Below are positions 8,749-17,600 of a DNA stretch of 64,000 nucleotides, piece after piece (within the stretch, counting starts at the first letter, position 1; every line of letters starts with the position of its first letter). The notes beneath the pieces are model-generated. The model was given only the letters and a program-made list of their open reading frames with translations. It made no database searches and was not told the origin of the DNA. Location of the stretch: contig CAVRDF010000004.1 in the NCBI GenBank assembly GCA_963719805.1, forward strand, positions 186,001-250,000, given 5' to 3'. The stretch comes from JAMXLO01 sp963719805 (GTDB lineage: Bacteria; Pseudomonadota; Alphaproteobacteria; Acetobacterales; Acetobacteraceae). The position numbers and the translations under genes are program-made.

Positions 8749-9690
8749 ATGCTTGCCTACGCCACGCGGCGAGTTCTCGCGACCATTCCCGTCATGCTGA
8801 TCGTGGCGTTCTTTGTGTTCAGCCTGCTGTACATCGCTCCAGGCGACCCCGCCGCGATCATCGCCGGCGACCAGGCCACGCCCGCCGATGTCGAGCGGAT
8901 CCGCGAGTCACTCGGCCTCGATCGGCCATTCCTGGTGCGCTTCGGCGAATGGCTCTGGCAAGTGATACACGGCGACCTCGGCACCTCGATTTTCACCAAC
9001 CTGCCGGTCAGCCATATGATCGCTCAGCGCATCGAGCCGACGCTGTCGCTGATGCTGTTGTCGATCGTGTTTGCCGTGTGTGTGGCGATCCCGCTTGGCG
9101 TGGTGGCTGCGTGGCGGCACGGCTCGTGGATCGACCGCGCAGTGATGGTTTTGGCGGTGTTCGGCTTTTCCACGCCGGTGTTCGTGCTCGGCTATGTGCT
9201 GGCGTATGTATTCGCGTTGCAGCTCGATTGGCTGCCGGTGCAGGGGTTCCATTCGCTGAGCGACGGCATCTGGCCATTCCTGCGCAATCTGATCCTGCCG
9301 ACATTCGCCCTTGGCCTGGTGTTCATCACGCTGCTGGCGCGCATTACCCGTGCCACGATGCTTGACGTGCTCAGCCAGGACTATGTTCGCACGGCGCGGG
9401 CCAAAGGCGTTGGTCAGCGCGCCGTGCTTTTCGTGCACGCGCTGAAAAACGCGGCGGTGCCCATCGTCACAGTCATCGGCAATGGCGTGGCGCTGCTTAT
9501 CGGCGGCGCGGTGCTGACCGAGAGCGTGTTCGCGATCCCGGGGCTGGGCCGGCTGACGCTCGATGCGATCCTGCGACGGGACTATCCGGTGATCCAGGGC
9601 GTCGTGCTGCTGTTCAGCTTCAGCTACGTGCTGGTGAACCTGCTGGTTGACCTGCTCTACACCGTGTTTGATCCAAGGATCCGTTACTGA
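8749..9690 (+). CDS. dppB: Peptide-type ABC transporter permease DppB
   Basis: This is an inner-membrane permease of the dipeptide/oligopeptide/nickel class, 313 residues. The N-terminal YATRRVLATIPVMLIVAFFVFSL is the usual first helix, followed by APGDPAAI. The permease EAA loop is seen around DYVRTARAKGVGQRAVLF, and the end LLVDLLYTVFDPRIRY is diagnostic of DppB/OppB. A GGAG at 8735-8738 precedes the ATG. It starts an apparent operon with dppC, dppD and dppF, joined by ATGA-type overlaps. The Dpp name reflects family; many members carry non-peptide solutes such as glutathione, nickel or opines. Confidence 0.94.
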   Translation: MLAYATRRVLATIPVMLIVAFFVFSLLYIAPGDPAAIIAGDQATPADVERIRESLGLDRPFLVRFGEWLWQVIHGDLGTSIFTNLPVSHMIAQRIEPTLSLMLLSIVFAVCVAIPLGVVAAWRHGSWIDRAVMVLAVFGFSTPVFVLGYVLAYVFALQLDWLPVQGFHSLSDGIWPFLRNLILPTFALGLVFITLLARITRATMLDVLSQDYVRTARAKGVGQRAVLFVHALKNAAVPIVTVIGNGVALLIGGAVLTESVFAIPGLGRLTLDAILRRDYPVIQGVVLLFSFSYVLVNLLVDLLYTVFDPRIRY

Positions 9691-10601
9691 TGAGTTCGGC
9701 AGCGACCACGCAATCCGCCTACGCGTCCGCACCTGAACTGGCAGACGTTCTGCCGCCGATAAGGCAGCGCGGCAGGGTGATGACCTTCGCCCGGCGACAT
9801 CCGACCATTCTGCTCGGCGGTGTGCTGTTGGCGATGATGGTGCTGATCGCGATCCTGGCCCCGTACCTCGGTACGGTTGATCCGACCGCCCTGGCACCGG
9901 CACGCCGCATTCGAGAACCGTCGCTCGACCATTGGTTCGGCACGGACATGTTGGGCCGCGACGTGTATTCGCGGGTGATCTACGGGTCGCGTATTTCCCT
10001 TATCGTCGGCTTCGCCGTGGCTGCTGCCGCGTCAGCCATTGGCACATTCGTTGGTCTGATCTCGGGCTTCGTACGTCCGATCGATGCTGTCCTGATGCGC
10101 GTGATGGACGGCCTGATGTCGATCCCGTCGATCCTGTTGGCAATCGCGTTGATGGCGCTGTGGGGGGCGTCGGTCCAGAACGTCGTCATTGCCATCACCA
10201 TCGGTGAGTTCCCGCGCGTCTCGCGGCTGATCCGCGGGGTAGTGCTGAGCCTGCGCGAGCAACCGTTTGTCGAGGCGGCTGTCGCGTCCGGCACGCGTGT
10301 GCCGATGATCATCGTCAAGCACATCCTGCCGAACACGCTGGCGCCGCTGATGGTGAACGCTACATTCATCTGTGCCTCGGCGATGATCACCGAGGCGGCG
10401 CTGTCATTCATCGGTGCCGGCACGCCACCGATCATTCCTAGCTGGGGCAACATCATGGCGGAGGGCAGGGCGCTCTGGCAGATCAAGCCCTATATCGTCT
10501 TCTTTCCGGCGATATTCCTCTGTCTCACCGTGCTGTCAGTGAACCTGCTCGGCGACGGGTTGCGCGACGCGCTTGATCCGCGGCTGGCCAAGCGGATCTG
10601 A
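9690..10601 (+). CDS. dppC: Peptide-type ABC transporter permease DppC
   Basis: This is the partner permease to DppB, 303 residues. Its ATG overlaps the dppB stop (TGATG at 9688-9692), implying coupling. It shows a long cytoplasmic N-terminus, the first helix after FARRHPTILLGG, the HWFGTDMLGRDVYSRVIYGSRIS motif that is nearly universal in DppC/OppC, and the EAA loop FVEAAVASGTRVPMIIVKHILPN. The end LLGDGLRDALDPRLAKRI is typical. It is predicted to form the heterodimeric channel with DppB. Nothing is unusual in the sequence. Confidence 0.94.
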   Translation: MSSAATTQSAYASAPELADVLPPIRQRGRVMTFARRHPTILLGGVLLAMMVLIAILAPYLGTVDPTALAPARRIREPSLDHWFGTDMLGRDVYSRVIYGSRISLIVGFAVAAAASAIGTFVGLISGFVRPIDAVLMRVMDGLMSIPSILLAIALMALWGASVQNVVIAITIGEFPRVSRLIRGVVLSLREQPFVEAAVASGTRVPMIIVKHILPNTLAPLMVNATFICASAMITEAALSFIGAGTPPIIPSWGNIMAEGRALWQIKPYIVFFPAIFLCLTVLSVNLLGDGLRDALDPRLAKRI

Positions 10602-10603
10602 GT

Positions 10604-11593
10604 ATGGCGCTGTTGGAGGTCGATAGCCTGCAGACGCATTTCGCCACGCTCGATGGCGTCGTTCGTGCGGTCGAAGGTGTCTCATTCCATATCGATGCCG
10701 GCGAGACGCTTGGCATCGTCGGCGAATCAGGCTGCGGCAAGTCGGTGACCGCGATGTCGATCCTGCGGCTGATCCAGGAGCCGCCGGGCAAGATCGCCGG
10801 TGCGATCCGCTTCCAGGGCCGCGACCTTCTGGAATTATCCGAGCCCGAGATGCGCGATATCCGCGGCAACGCGATCTCGATGATCTTCCAGGAGCCGATG
10901 ACCAGCCTGAACCCGGTTCTGACGGTGGGGCGGCAGATCGGCGAGACGCTGCAACTGCATCAAGGCCTGTCAGCGCGTGACGCCGAGAAGAAGGCGATCG
11001 ATATGCTGGTGCTTGTCGGCATTCCGGCGCCGCAGCGGCGGGTGCGCGAATATCCGCACCAGCTTTCCGGCGGTATGCGGCAGCGCGTGATGATCGCCAT
11101 GGCTCTGGCGTGCAATCCGAAGTTGCTGATCGCCGACGAACCGACGACGGCGCTCGACGTGACCATACAGGCGCAGATACTGGACCTGATGCGCGACCTG
11201 AAGCATCGGCTTGGCTCTGCGATCATGCTGATCACGCACGACCTGGGTGTCGTGGCGGAAATGTGCGAACGCGTCGTGGTGATGTACGCCGGCCGCAAGG
11301 TCGAGGAGGGGACGGTGCACGAGATCTTCGCCCGTCCGCTGCATCCTTATACGCGCGGGCTGCTTGGCTCCGTGCCGAAGCTTGGTTCATCGCTGACCGA
11401 TGGCGGGCGCGGCAAGCTGGCGGAGATCCCCGGACTGGTACCGAGCCTGCGCCAGCGGATCGAGGGATGTCCGTTCGCCGGGCGTTGCCCGATTGCGACC
11501 GAGCTTTGCACCCGGGTCGCTCCAGGGATCGAGGAAAAGACCCCCGGTCATCTTGCGGCATGCCACTACGCCGAACGACGGATGGCGGCGTGA
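10604..11593 (+). CDS. dppD: Peptide-type ABC transporter ATP-binding protein DppD
   Basis: This is an ATPase subunit of 329 residues. Walker A is GESGCGKS, the signature is LSGGMRQRVMIAMAL, and Walker B is LLIADEPTTALDVT, followed by the H-loop ITHDLGVVAEM. The C-terminal oligopeptide-transporter extension (PKLGS, CPFAGRCPIA with its cysteines) supplies the conserved Fe-S-like or structural cysteine motif of DppD/OppD proteins. It starts two bases after the dppC stop. It pairs with DppF, whose GTG overlaps its stop codon. Confidence 0.94.
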   Translation: MALLEVDSLQTHFATLDGVVRAVEGVSFHIDAGETLGIVGESGCGKSVTAMSILRLIQEPPGKIAGAIRFQGRDLLELSEPEMRDIRGNAISMIFQEPMTSLNPVLTVGRQIGETLQLHQGLSARDAEKKAIDMLVLVGIPAPQRRVREYPHQLSGGMRQRVMIAMALACNPKLLIADEPTTALDVTIQAQILDLMRDLKHRLGSAIMLITHDLGVVAEMCERVVVMYAGRKVEEGTVHEIFARPLHPYTRGLLGSVPKLGSSLTDGGRGKLAEIPGLVPSLRQRIEGCPFAGRCPIATELCTRVAPGIEEKTPGHLAACHYAERRMAA

Positions 11594-12597
11594 CGGAGCG
11601 GCCTCTCCTCGAAGTCAACGGGCTGAAAAAGCACTTTCCGATCCATGGCGGCGTGCTGGGCCTGGAGACCGCCAAAGTCTATGCTGTCGATGGCGTGTCG
11701 TTTGCCATCAACCGTGGCGAAACGCTGTCGCTGGTGGGTGAGTCAGGGTGCGGCAAATCGACCGTCGGCAAGGCGATCCTGCGATTGTATCCGATCACCG
11801 ACGGCGAGGTGTACCTGGCCGGCGAGCGCATCGACAATCTACCCGCGTCGCGATTGCGGCCGCTCCGTCAGCGTGTGCAGGTGGTATTCCAGGATCCGTT
11901 TTCCTCGCTCAATCCGCGGATGAAGGTGCGCGACATCCTTGCCGAACCGCTGGTCAATTTTGGTCTGGCGCGCGGCGGGCGTGAGCTGACCGAGCGGGTC
12001 GAACAGTTGATGGCGAAGGTGCAGTTGCCGCGCGATGCGATCGGGCGGTATCCGCACGAATTCTCCGGCGGACAACGCCAGCGTATCGGCATCGCGCGCG
12101 CCTTGGCTCCGGGCGCCGAACTGATCATCTGCGATGAGGCAGTGTCTGCGCTGGACGTATCGGTGAAAGCCCAGATCATCAACCTGCTGGTCGATCTGCA
12201 AAACGAGTTCGGCATGGCGCTGCTGTTCATCAGCCACGATCTCGCCATTGTTGAGCATCTGACGCACCGCGTGGCGGTGATGTACCTGGGCAAGATCGTC
12301 GAACTGGCCGATCGGCGAACGCTGTTCGCAAAGTCGCATCATCCCTACACGCGTGCACTGCTGTCGGCGGTGCCGGTGCCGGATCCGACGGCGAAGCGCC
12401 AGCGCATCATCCTGAAGGGCGACGTGCCCAGTCCGATCAATCCGCCAAGTGGCTGCCGGTTCCACACGCGGTGTCCGTTCGTATTCGATCGCTGCCGGGT
12501 GGAAGAGCCGATGCTGCGGCCGGTGGGAGAGGGACACGTGTCGGCCTGCCATTTGGACCATGTGCCGGGTGGTCAGGTGGTGCCGATGGTGGCGTGA
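11590..12597 (+). CDS. dppF: Peptide-type ABC transporter ATP-binding protein DppF
   Basis: This is the second ATPase of the importer, 335 residues. The open frame extends further upstream, but family length and the GTGA overlap with the dppD stop (11590-11593) fix the start at GTG 11590. GESGCGKST is Walker A, VFQDPFSSLNPRM is the family Q-loop, FSGGQRQRIGIARAL is the signature and ELIICDEAVSALDVS is Walker B. The C-terminal PSGCRFHTRCPF is the usual cysteine-containing tail. No binding-protein gene follows directly; the likely one lies at 17601. Confidence 0.94.
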   Translation: MTERPLLEVNGLKKHFPIHGGVLGLETAKVYAVDGVSFAINRGETLSLVGESGCGKSTVGKAILRLYPITDGEVYLAGERIDNLPASRLRPLRQRVQVVFQDPFSSLNPRMKVRDILAEPLVNFGLARGGRELTERVEQLMAKVQLPRDAIGRYPHEFSGGQRQRIGIARALAPGAELIICDEAVSALDVSVKAQIINLLVDLQNEFGMALLFISHDLAIVEHLTHRVAVMYLGKIVELADRRTLFAKSHHPYTRALLSAVPVPDPTAKRQRIILKGDVPSPINPPSGCRFHTRCPFVFDRCRVEEPMLRPVGEGHVSACHLDHVPGGQVVPMVA

Positions 12598-12635
12598 TTG
12601 GTCTGTCTCGCGCTCTAGTGGCGATTACCGGGGTC

Positions 12636-12743
12636 GCTTGCTCTGCCCACGCATTGGCCGAGAAATACGGCATTCCGCTGCTCTTCAAGGGCACAGATTT
12701 CGCCCAAACCGATATCGTTCCGGCACTCCCTCGACCCGCTTGA
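12636..12743 (+). pseudogene. Fragment of a VapC-type PIN-domain toxin gene
   Basis: The short frame reads VACSAHALAEKYGIPLL, then FKGTDFAQTDI, and ends at TGA 12741-12743. This matches the C-terminal strand-helix pattern of VapC ribonuclease toxins, where a 'DCFAYALA...PLLFKGDDF..TDI' type ending is standard. Only about the last 36 residues remain, and no start codon, N-terminal PIN acidic residues or VapB antitoxin is visible. The preceding gene dppF ends 38 bases upstream. I infer a relic of a toxin-antitoxin module left at a recombination junction. The match rests on family memory rather than a search. Confidence 0.6.
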
Positions 12744-12804
12744 CCACCACACGTCCGGGTGACCACACTCCGGCCCACGCGACGCGACAAGGGAGGGATT
12801 GTGG

Positions 12805-13296
12805 ATGCCTCAGGTGACCCTGACGGTGAACGGCAAGCAGCATACGGTCGAGGTTGAAGGCCGCACGCTGCTGGTAGAACTGCTGCGAGAAAAGCTGGGG
12901 CTGACCGGAACGCATGTCGGGTGCGATACCAGCCAGTGCGGCGCCTGCGTCGTGGATGTCGACGGCATGTCGGCGAAGTCATGCACCATGTTGGCGCTGC
13001 AAGCCGACGGAACCTCCGTGACCACGATTGAAGGTCTGGCGGCGGCCGACGGCACGCTGCACCCGATGCAGGAGATGTTCCGCGAGCATCACGCCTTGCA
13101 ATGCGGGTTCTGCACGCCGGGGATGGTGATGAGCGCCATCGACCTGGTGAATTCTCACCCCGAGGGCCTGACTGAGAAGCAGATCCGTGCCGGGCTGGAA
13201 GGCAATCTCTGCCGATGCACCGGTTACCACAACATCGTCAAGGCGATCGCCGCTGCCTGGCCGTTGATGCACGGCAAGGCTGCGGCGGCGGAATAA
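12805..13296 (+). CDS. Molybdenum hydroxylase small subunit, 2 x [2Fe-2S] (CoxS-like)
   Basis: This is the electron-transfer subunit of a xanthine oxidase/CO dehydrogenase family enzyme, 163 residues. The N-terminal plant-type ferredoxin domain holds GCDTSQCGAC, and the C-terminal four-helix domain holds QCGFCTPGM and LCRCTGYHNI. All eight cysteine ligands are therefore present. A TTG start at 12799 is possible, but the GGGAGGG at 12791-12797 is correctly spaced for the ATG at 12805. It is followed by the large and FAD subunit genes in the order small-large-medium. It acts in the cytoplasm, passing electrons from the Mo site to FAD. Confidence 0.93.
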   Translation: MPQVTLTVNGKQHTVEVEGRTLLVELLREKLGLTGTHVGCDTSQCGACVVDVDGMSAKSCTMLALQADGTSVTTIEGLAAADGTLHPMQEMFREHHALQCGFCTPGMVMSAIDLVNSHPEGLTEKQIRAGLEGNLCRCTGYHNIVKAIAAAWPLMHGKAAAAE

Positions 13297-13318
13297 GACG
13301 GGACAGGGAGAGAAGCCG

Positions 13319-15679
13319 ATGCCATTCGAGGGAATTGGAGCGCCTGTCCGCCGCAAGGAGGACGCGCGCTTTCTAAGCGGTCGCGGTAATTATACCGACG
13401 ACATCAACCGCCCGGGCCAGTTGCACGCGTATATACGCCGTGCCGATCGGCCACATGCGACGATTAATCGGATCGATACCGCGGCGGCGGCCAAGGCGCC
13501 AGGCGTGGTGGCGGTGTTCACCGGCGCCGATATGGCGGCGGATGGCGTGGGTGGCCTGCCGTGTGGCTGGCAGATCCACAGCAAGGACGGCTCGCCGATG
13601 AAGGAGCCGCCGCATCCGGTGATTGCCGTCGGTAAGGTGCGCCACGTCGGCGATCCTGTCGTTGTGGTGATCGCGGATACCAGACAGGCGGCGAAGGACG
13701 CAGCCGAGCAAGTCGTCATCGACTACACAGATCTGCCGGCAGTCGCGACCTTGCGCGATGCGATCGCATCGGGCGCCGCGATGGTGCACGACGATGCGCC
13801 AGGCAACATCTGCTACGACTGGCATATTGGCGACAAGGCTGTGGTCGATGCGGCGTTCGCCGGTGCAGCGAAGATGGTGCGGCTCGATCTCACCAATAAC
13901 CGGCTGATCCCGAATGCGATGGAACCGCGCGCCGCGCTCGGCGATTTCGATGTGAACAGCGGCGACTACACGCTGTTCACCACCAGCCAGAATCCGCACG
14001 TGATCCGCCTGCTGATGGGCGCCTTCGTGCTGCACATCCCAGAGAACAAGCTGCGCGTCGTGGCGCCCGATGTGGGCGGTGGGTTCGGCTCGAAGATCTA
14101 TCACTATGCTGAGGAAGCTATCGTCACCTGGGCAGCCGGCAAGGTGAAGAAGCCGGTGAAGTGGACGGCGGAGCGCACCGAAAGCTTCATGTCGGATGCG
14201 CATGGGCGCGACCATGACAGCGCAGCCGAAATGGCGCTGGACAAGGATGGCAACTTCCTCGCACTGCGCATCTCCACGCTGGCCAACATGGGCGCCTATC
14301 TGTCCACCTTCGCGCCCTGCATCCCCACCTATCTTTATGCGACGCTTTTGGCGGGGGTTTACAAGACGCCGGTGATCTACTGCGAGGTGAAGGCGGTCTT
14401 CACCAACACAGTCCCGGTGGACGCCTATCGCGGTGCCGGCCGGCCTGAAGCGACCTATCTGCTGGAACGGCTGGTCGATGCCTGTGCGAAGGACACAGGC
14501 ATGGATCGCGTCGAAATCCGTCGGAAGAACTTCATTCCTGCGGATGCGTTCCCGTACCAGACGCCGGTGGCTTTGCAGTACGACAGCGGCAACTACCAGG
14601 CGACACTGGATGCCTGCCTGAAGGCGGCCGACTACGCCGGCTTTGAGGCACGCCGCAGCACAGCGGCCGCGAAGGGGAAGCTGCGCGGTATCGGCATTTC
14701 CACCTACATCGAGGCTTGCGGTATTGCGCCCTCGGCGGTTGTTGGATCGCTGGGTGCGCGCGCGGGCCTGTACGAATGCGCCAACATCAAGGTGCATCCG
14801 ACCGGCAGCGTTACCGTCTATACGGGTTCGCACAGCCACGGCCAGGGGCACGAGACGACGTTCGCGCAACTTGTCTCTGCGCAGCTTGGCGTGCCGATGG
14901 ATCAGGTCGAGATCGTGCATGGCGATACCGCGAAGATTCCGTTCGGCATGGGCACCTATGGCAGCCGTAGCCTTGCGGTTGGCGGCAGTGCCATGGTGAA
15001 GGCGATGGACAAGATCATCGCCAAGGGGAAGAAGATCGCCGCGCATCTGATGGAAGCGTCGGTCGACGATATCGAGTTCAAGGACAACAAGTTCACCGTT
15101 GCCGGCACTGACAAGGTCAAGACGCTGACCGACATCTCGCTGGCCGCCTACGTGCCGCACAACTATCCGATCGACGAATTGGAACCTGGTCTGGATGAGA
15201 CGTCGTTCTACGATCCGAAGAACTTCACCTTCCCCGGCGGTTGCCATGTCGCGGAAGTGGAGATCGACAAGGACACGGGAACGGTCGAGGTGGTGAACTT
15301 TGTCGCGGTCGATGACGTGGGCCGCGTGATCAACCCGATGATCGTCGAAGGCCAGGTGCAGGGCGGCGTCGCACAGGGCATCGGCCAGGCACTGCTGGAA
15401 AACGCGGTTTACGCCAAGGACGGGCAGTTACTGTCGGGCTCGATGATGGACTACACAATGCCGCGTGCCGACGACTTGCCGAACATCTCGGTGGGCACCG
15501 AGGTCACGCTCTGCACGCACAATCCGCTCGGCGTGAAGGGCTGTGGCGAGGTGGGCGCGATCGGCTCGCCACCGGCGATCATCAACGGGATCATCGATGC
15601 GCTGAAGCAGTACAACGTGCGGCACATCGAGATGCCGGCGACGCCGCAGAAGCTCTGGTCCATCATGGCTGCGAAATAG
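13319..15679 (+). CDS. Molybdenum hydroxylase large subunit, form II (CoxL-like)
   Basis: This is the catalytic molybdopterin-cytosine-dinucleotide subunit, 786 residues, which hydroxylates an unknown substrate with water-derived oxygen. The active-site loop is AYRGAGR at residues 369-375. That is the form II signature and differs from the AYxCSFR of genuine form I CO dehydrogenase, so CO is an unlikely substrate. The catalytic glutamate is E744 in GCGEVGAIGSP. GGGFGSK and GQGHETTFAQL cofactor motifs are present. The start at 13319 has an AGGGAG site upstream. Neighbours encode the Fe-S and FAD subunits; an alpha/beta hydrolase and a transporter lie in the same block, hinting that the substrate is imported. 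Confidence 0.93.
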   Translation: MPFEGIGAPVRRKEDARFLSGRGNYTDDINRPGQLHAYIRRADRPHATINRIDTAAAAKAPGVVAVFTGADMAADGVGGLPCGWQIHSKDGSPMKEPPHPVIAVGKVRHVGDPVVVVIADTRQAAKDAAEQVVIDYTDLPAVATLRDAIASGAAMVHDDAPGNICYDWHIGDKAVVDAAFAGAAKMVRLDLTNNRLIPNAMEPRAALGDFDVNSGDYTLFTTSQNPHVIRLLMGAFVLHIPENKLRVVAPDVGGGFGSKIYHYAEEAIVTWAAGKVKKPVKWTAERTESFMSDAHGRDHDSAAEMALDKDGNFLALRISTLANMGAYLSTFAPCIPTYLYATLLAGVYKTPVIYCEVKAVFTNTVPVDAYRGAGRPEATYLLERLVDACAKDTGMDRVEIRRKNFIPADAFPYQTPVALQYDSGNYQATLDACLKAADYAGFEARRSTAAAKGKLRGIGISTYIEACGIAPSAVVGSLGARAGLYECANIKVHPTGSVTVYTGSHSHGQGHETTFAQLVSAQLGVPMDQVEIVHGDTAKIPFGMGTYGSRSLAVGGSAMVKAMDKIIAKGKKIAAHLMEASVDDIEFKDNKFTVAGTDKVKTLTDISLAAYVPHNYPIDELEPGLDETSFYDPKNFTFPGGCHVAEVEIDKDTGTVEVVNFVAVDDVGRVINPMIVEGQVQGGVAQGIGQALLENAVYAKDGQLLSGSMMDYTMPRADDLPNISVGTEVTLCTHNPLGVKGCGEVGAIGSPPAIINGIIDALKQYNVRHIEMPATPQKLWSIMAAK

Positions 15680-15690
15680 GGAACAGCACG

Positions 15691-16485
15691 ATGTATGATT
15701 TCGCATATCAGAAGCCATCGAGCCTTGCGGACGCGGTGAAGGCGCTCGGGGCAGATGCCGATGCAAAGGCTCTCGCCGGCGGCATGACGCTGATCCCGGT
15801 GCTCAAGCAACGGCTGAACAAGCCGAACCTGCTGGTCGATCTGGCGAAGCTCGGTCTGGCAGGGGTGTCGAGCAACGGCAGCATCATCATCATCGGCGGC
15901 ATGACGACGCACGGCGCGGTTGCCCAGAGCGCCGAGGTAAAGTCGAAGATCGCGTCGTTGGCGGAACTGGCGTCGCACATCGGTGACGAGGCGGTGCGCC
16001 ATCGCGGCACCATCGGTGGCAGCCTGGCCAACAACGATCCGGCGGCTGACTATCCCGCCGCCGCACTTGCGCTGGGCGCGACCATCAAGACCGACAAACG
16101 ATCGATCAAGGCCGACGACTTCTTCCAGGGCATGTTCACGACGGTGCTGGAACAGGGCGAGTTGATCACGTCGGTCGAGTTCCCGGCACCGGAAAAGGGT
16201 GCCTATGAGAAGTTCCGCAATCCAGCTTCGCGCTATGCCATCGTCGGTGTGTATGTCGCGAAGACATCGGGCGGCGTGCGCGTCGCGGTGACCGGCGCGA
16301 GCCAGGGCGGGGTGTTCCGGCACACCGCTATGGAGCAAGCATTGAGCAAGAACTTCTCGCCCGACGCCATCGCCGGCATCGCCACGCCGGCCGATGGCCT
16401 GAACGGTGACATCCACGCCAGCGCCGAGTATCGCGCCCATCTGGTGGGCGTGATGGCGAAGCGCGCCGTCGCACGGGCGTACTGA
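15691..16485 (+). CDS. Molybdenum hydroxylase FAD-binding subunit (CoxM-like)
   Basis: This is the flavoprotein subunit, 264 residues, which passes electrons from the Fe-S subunit to an acceptor. FAD motifs are AGGMTLIP (about residues 29-36) and RHRGTIGGSLANNDPAADYP (about 106-125). The C-terminal CO-dehydrogenase flavoprotein domain follows with ASRYAIVGVYVA. It starts 11 bases after the large subunit stop. The order small-large-medium differs from the coxMSL order of classical CO dehydrogenase operons. No maturation genes (coxDEFG, mobA-like) are in view, so cofactor insertion must rely on genes elsewhere. Confidence 0.92.
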   Translation: MYDFAYQKPSSLADAVKALGADADAKALAGGMTLIPVLKQRLNKPNLLVDLAKLGLAGVSSNGSIIIIGGMTTHGAVAQSAEVKSKIASLAELASHIGDEAVRHRGTIGGSLANNDPAADYPAAALALGATIKTDKRSIKADDFFQGMFTTVLEQGELITSVEFPAPEKGAYEKFRNPASRYAIVGVYVAKTSGGVRVAVTGASQGGVFRHTAMEQALSKNFSPDAIAGIATPADGLNGDIHASAEYRAHLVGVMAKRAVARAY

Positions 16486-16489
16486 GCGC

Positions 16490-16708
16490 ATGAACCGGGG
16501 GATCGGCGACAACCAAGGTCCCCCGCTCGACCCAGAGATCGATCCCAACGAGTCGTGGCGCCATTGGTGCTGGAAGCGCGCGTCGAAGCGTGCGTGGAAA
16601 ACGCCGGGCCGCGAGATCGCCATGCGGCGGCTGGCGCGCGCCGAGGAATTGGGGATCAGCTATCGCGAGTACACGCTCGAGATACTGGAGCGTGGGGTGT
16701 ACTTGTAG
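16490..16708 (+). CDS. Small conserved hypothetical protein (72 aa)
   Basis: I recognise the general type but not a function. Similar short proteins in alphaproteobacteria begin with a GIGDNxPPLDP-like N-terminus and end with an LGLSYREYTLEILERG-like helix. Here the sequence starts MNRGIGDNQGPPLDP, has a Trp/Lys/Arg-rich middle (WRHWCWKRASKRAW) and ends EYTLEILERGVYL. No signal peptide or membrane segment is seen. The net charge is basic in the centre, which could suit nucleic acid or protein binding. It starts four bases after the FAD-subunit gene and ends one base before the hydrolase start, so it is embedded in the operon and probably translated. Confidence 0.75.
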   Translation: MNRGIGDNQGPPLDPEIDPNESWRHWCWKRASKRAWKTPGREIAMRRLARAEELGISYREYTLEILERGVYL

Positions 16709-16709
16709 A

Positions 16710-17570
16710 GTGTCAACAACCGATCTGGCGAGCCTGGTGCAAACGCCTGGCGCCCATACGGTCGTGTATACGGACCCGGTATTCCCCGAGCAGCCGCTGC
16801 TGCTGCACAGCGCACGCCCAAGCAATTGGAGTGCGGCAATGCCAGTGGTGTTTGTGCATCACGGGGTTGGCCGTAATGGCCGGGACTATCGCGATTATTG
16901 GCAGCCGCTCGTCGAGGACATGGGCGTCTTGGCGATCGCGATCGAATTCACCGAAGCGTCGTTCCCTGAATATCTTTGGTACCACTTCGGCAATCTGCAC
17001 GCCGAGGACGGCACATCGAATCCACGCGAGCAGTGGACCTATGGCATCGACGAACGGCTGTTCGTAGCGCTCCGTGAACAAGGTGTGACAGAGCGCGAAC
17101 GCTACGGGCTGTTCGGCCACTCTGCCGGTGGGCAGTTTGTGCACCGGATGCTGTCGTTTGGGTTTCGCGACCGGGTTGCGGTTGCGGTCAGTGCCAATGC
17201 GGGCACCTACGCGATGCCCGACCTTGCGGTGGCTTGGCCGTTCGGCCTCGGCGAAGCCGAGTTGGACGATGCAGCACTGCGCGCGTTGGTGGAGTTCCCC
17301 ATCACGGTGATGACCGGCACGCGTGATACCAACACGACCGGGCGGTACTTTCCGAAGGGACCGCGCTCGATGCGTCAGGGCGCCACACGGCACGAGCGTG
17401 CGCATAACTACGTGCAAGCCGGGCACGCAGCTGCCGATCAACTCGGCACGCGGTGTGCCTGGACCGTCATCGATGTGCCGGATGTCGGTCACGACGGAGA
17501 ACGCATGTCCGTCGCCGCCGCGCCGGTGATGGCAATGCAACAGATTGCTGGTAATGCCACCGTGACGTAA
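16710..17570 (+). CDS. Alpha/beta hydrolase (esterase-like)
   Basis: This 286-residue alpha/beta-hydrolase fold protein resembles feruloyl-esterase/PHB-depolymerase-like hydrolases. The nucleophile elbow is GHSAGGQF with S138. A probable acid is D206 (TGTRDTN) and the histidine is H261 (DVGHDGE). The oxyanion region FVHHGVGRNGRDYRDYW is near residues 47-63. The frame stays open upstream, but the GTG at 16710, one base after the previous stop, gives the family-normal length. No signal peptide is seen, so it is predicted to be cytoplasmic. Its position between the Mo hydroxylase and the solute-binding protein suggests it acts on the imported compound or the hydroxylated product; that is inference. 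Confidence 0.83.
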   Translation: MSTTDLASLVQTPGAHTVVYTDPVFPEQPLLLHSARPSNWSAAMPVVFVHHGVGRNGRDYRDYWQPLVEDMGVLAIAIEFTEASFPEYLWYHFGNLHAEDGTSNPREQWTYGIDERLFVALREQGVTERERYGLFGHSAGGQFVHRMLSFGFRDRVAVAVSANAGTYAMPDLAVAWPFGLGEAELDDAALRALVEFPITVMTGTRDTNTTGRYFPKGPRSMRQGATRHERAHNYVQAGHAAADQLGTRCAWTVIDVPDVGHDGERMSVAAAPVMAMQQIAGNATVT

Positions 17571-17600
17571 AACGCCAACGCCGACAGGGGGACGAAGATC

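Noticed and set aside
13373..15247. 624-codon antisense frame opposite the Mo-hydroxylase large subunit
   Set aside because: Its composition is typical of a shadow frame, and the plus-strand gene has full catalytic motifs.
13319..15679. Annotation as aerobic CO dehydrogenase (form I CoxL)
   Set aside because: The active-site loop is AYRGAGR, not AYxCSFR, and no cox accessory genes are present.
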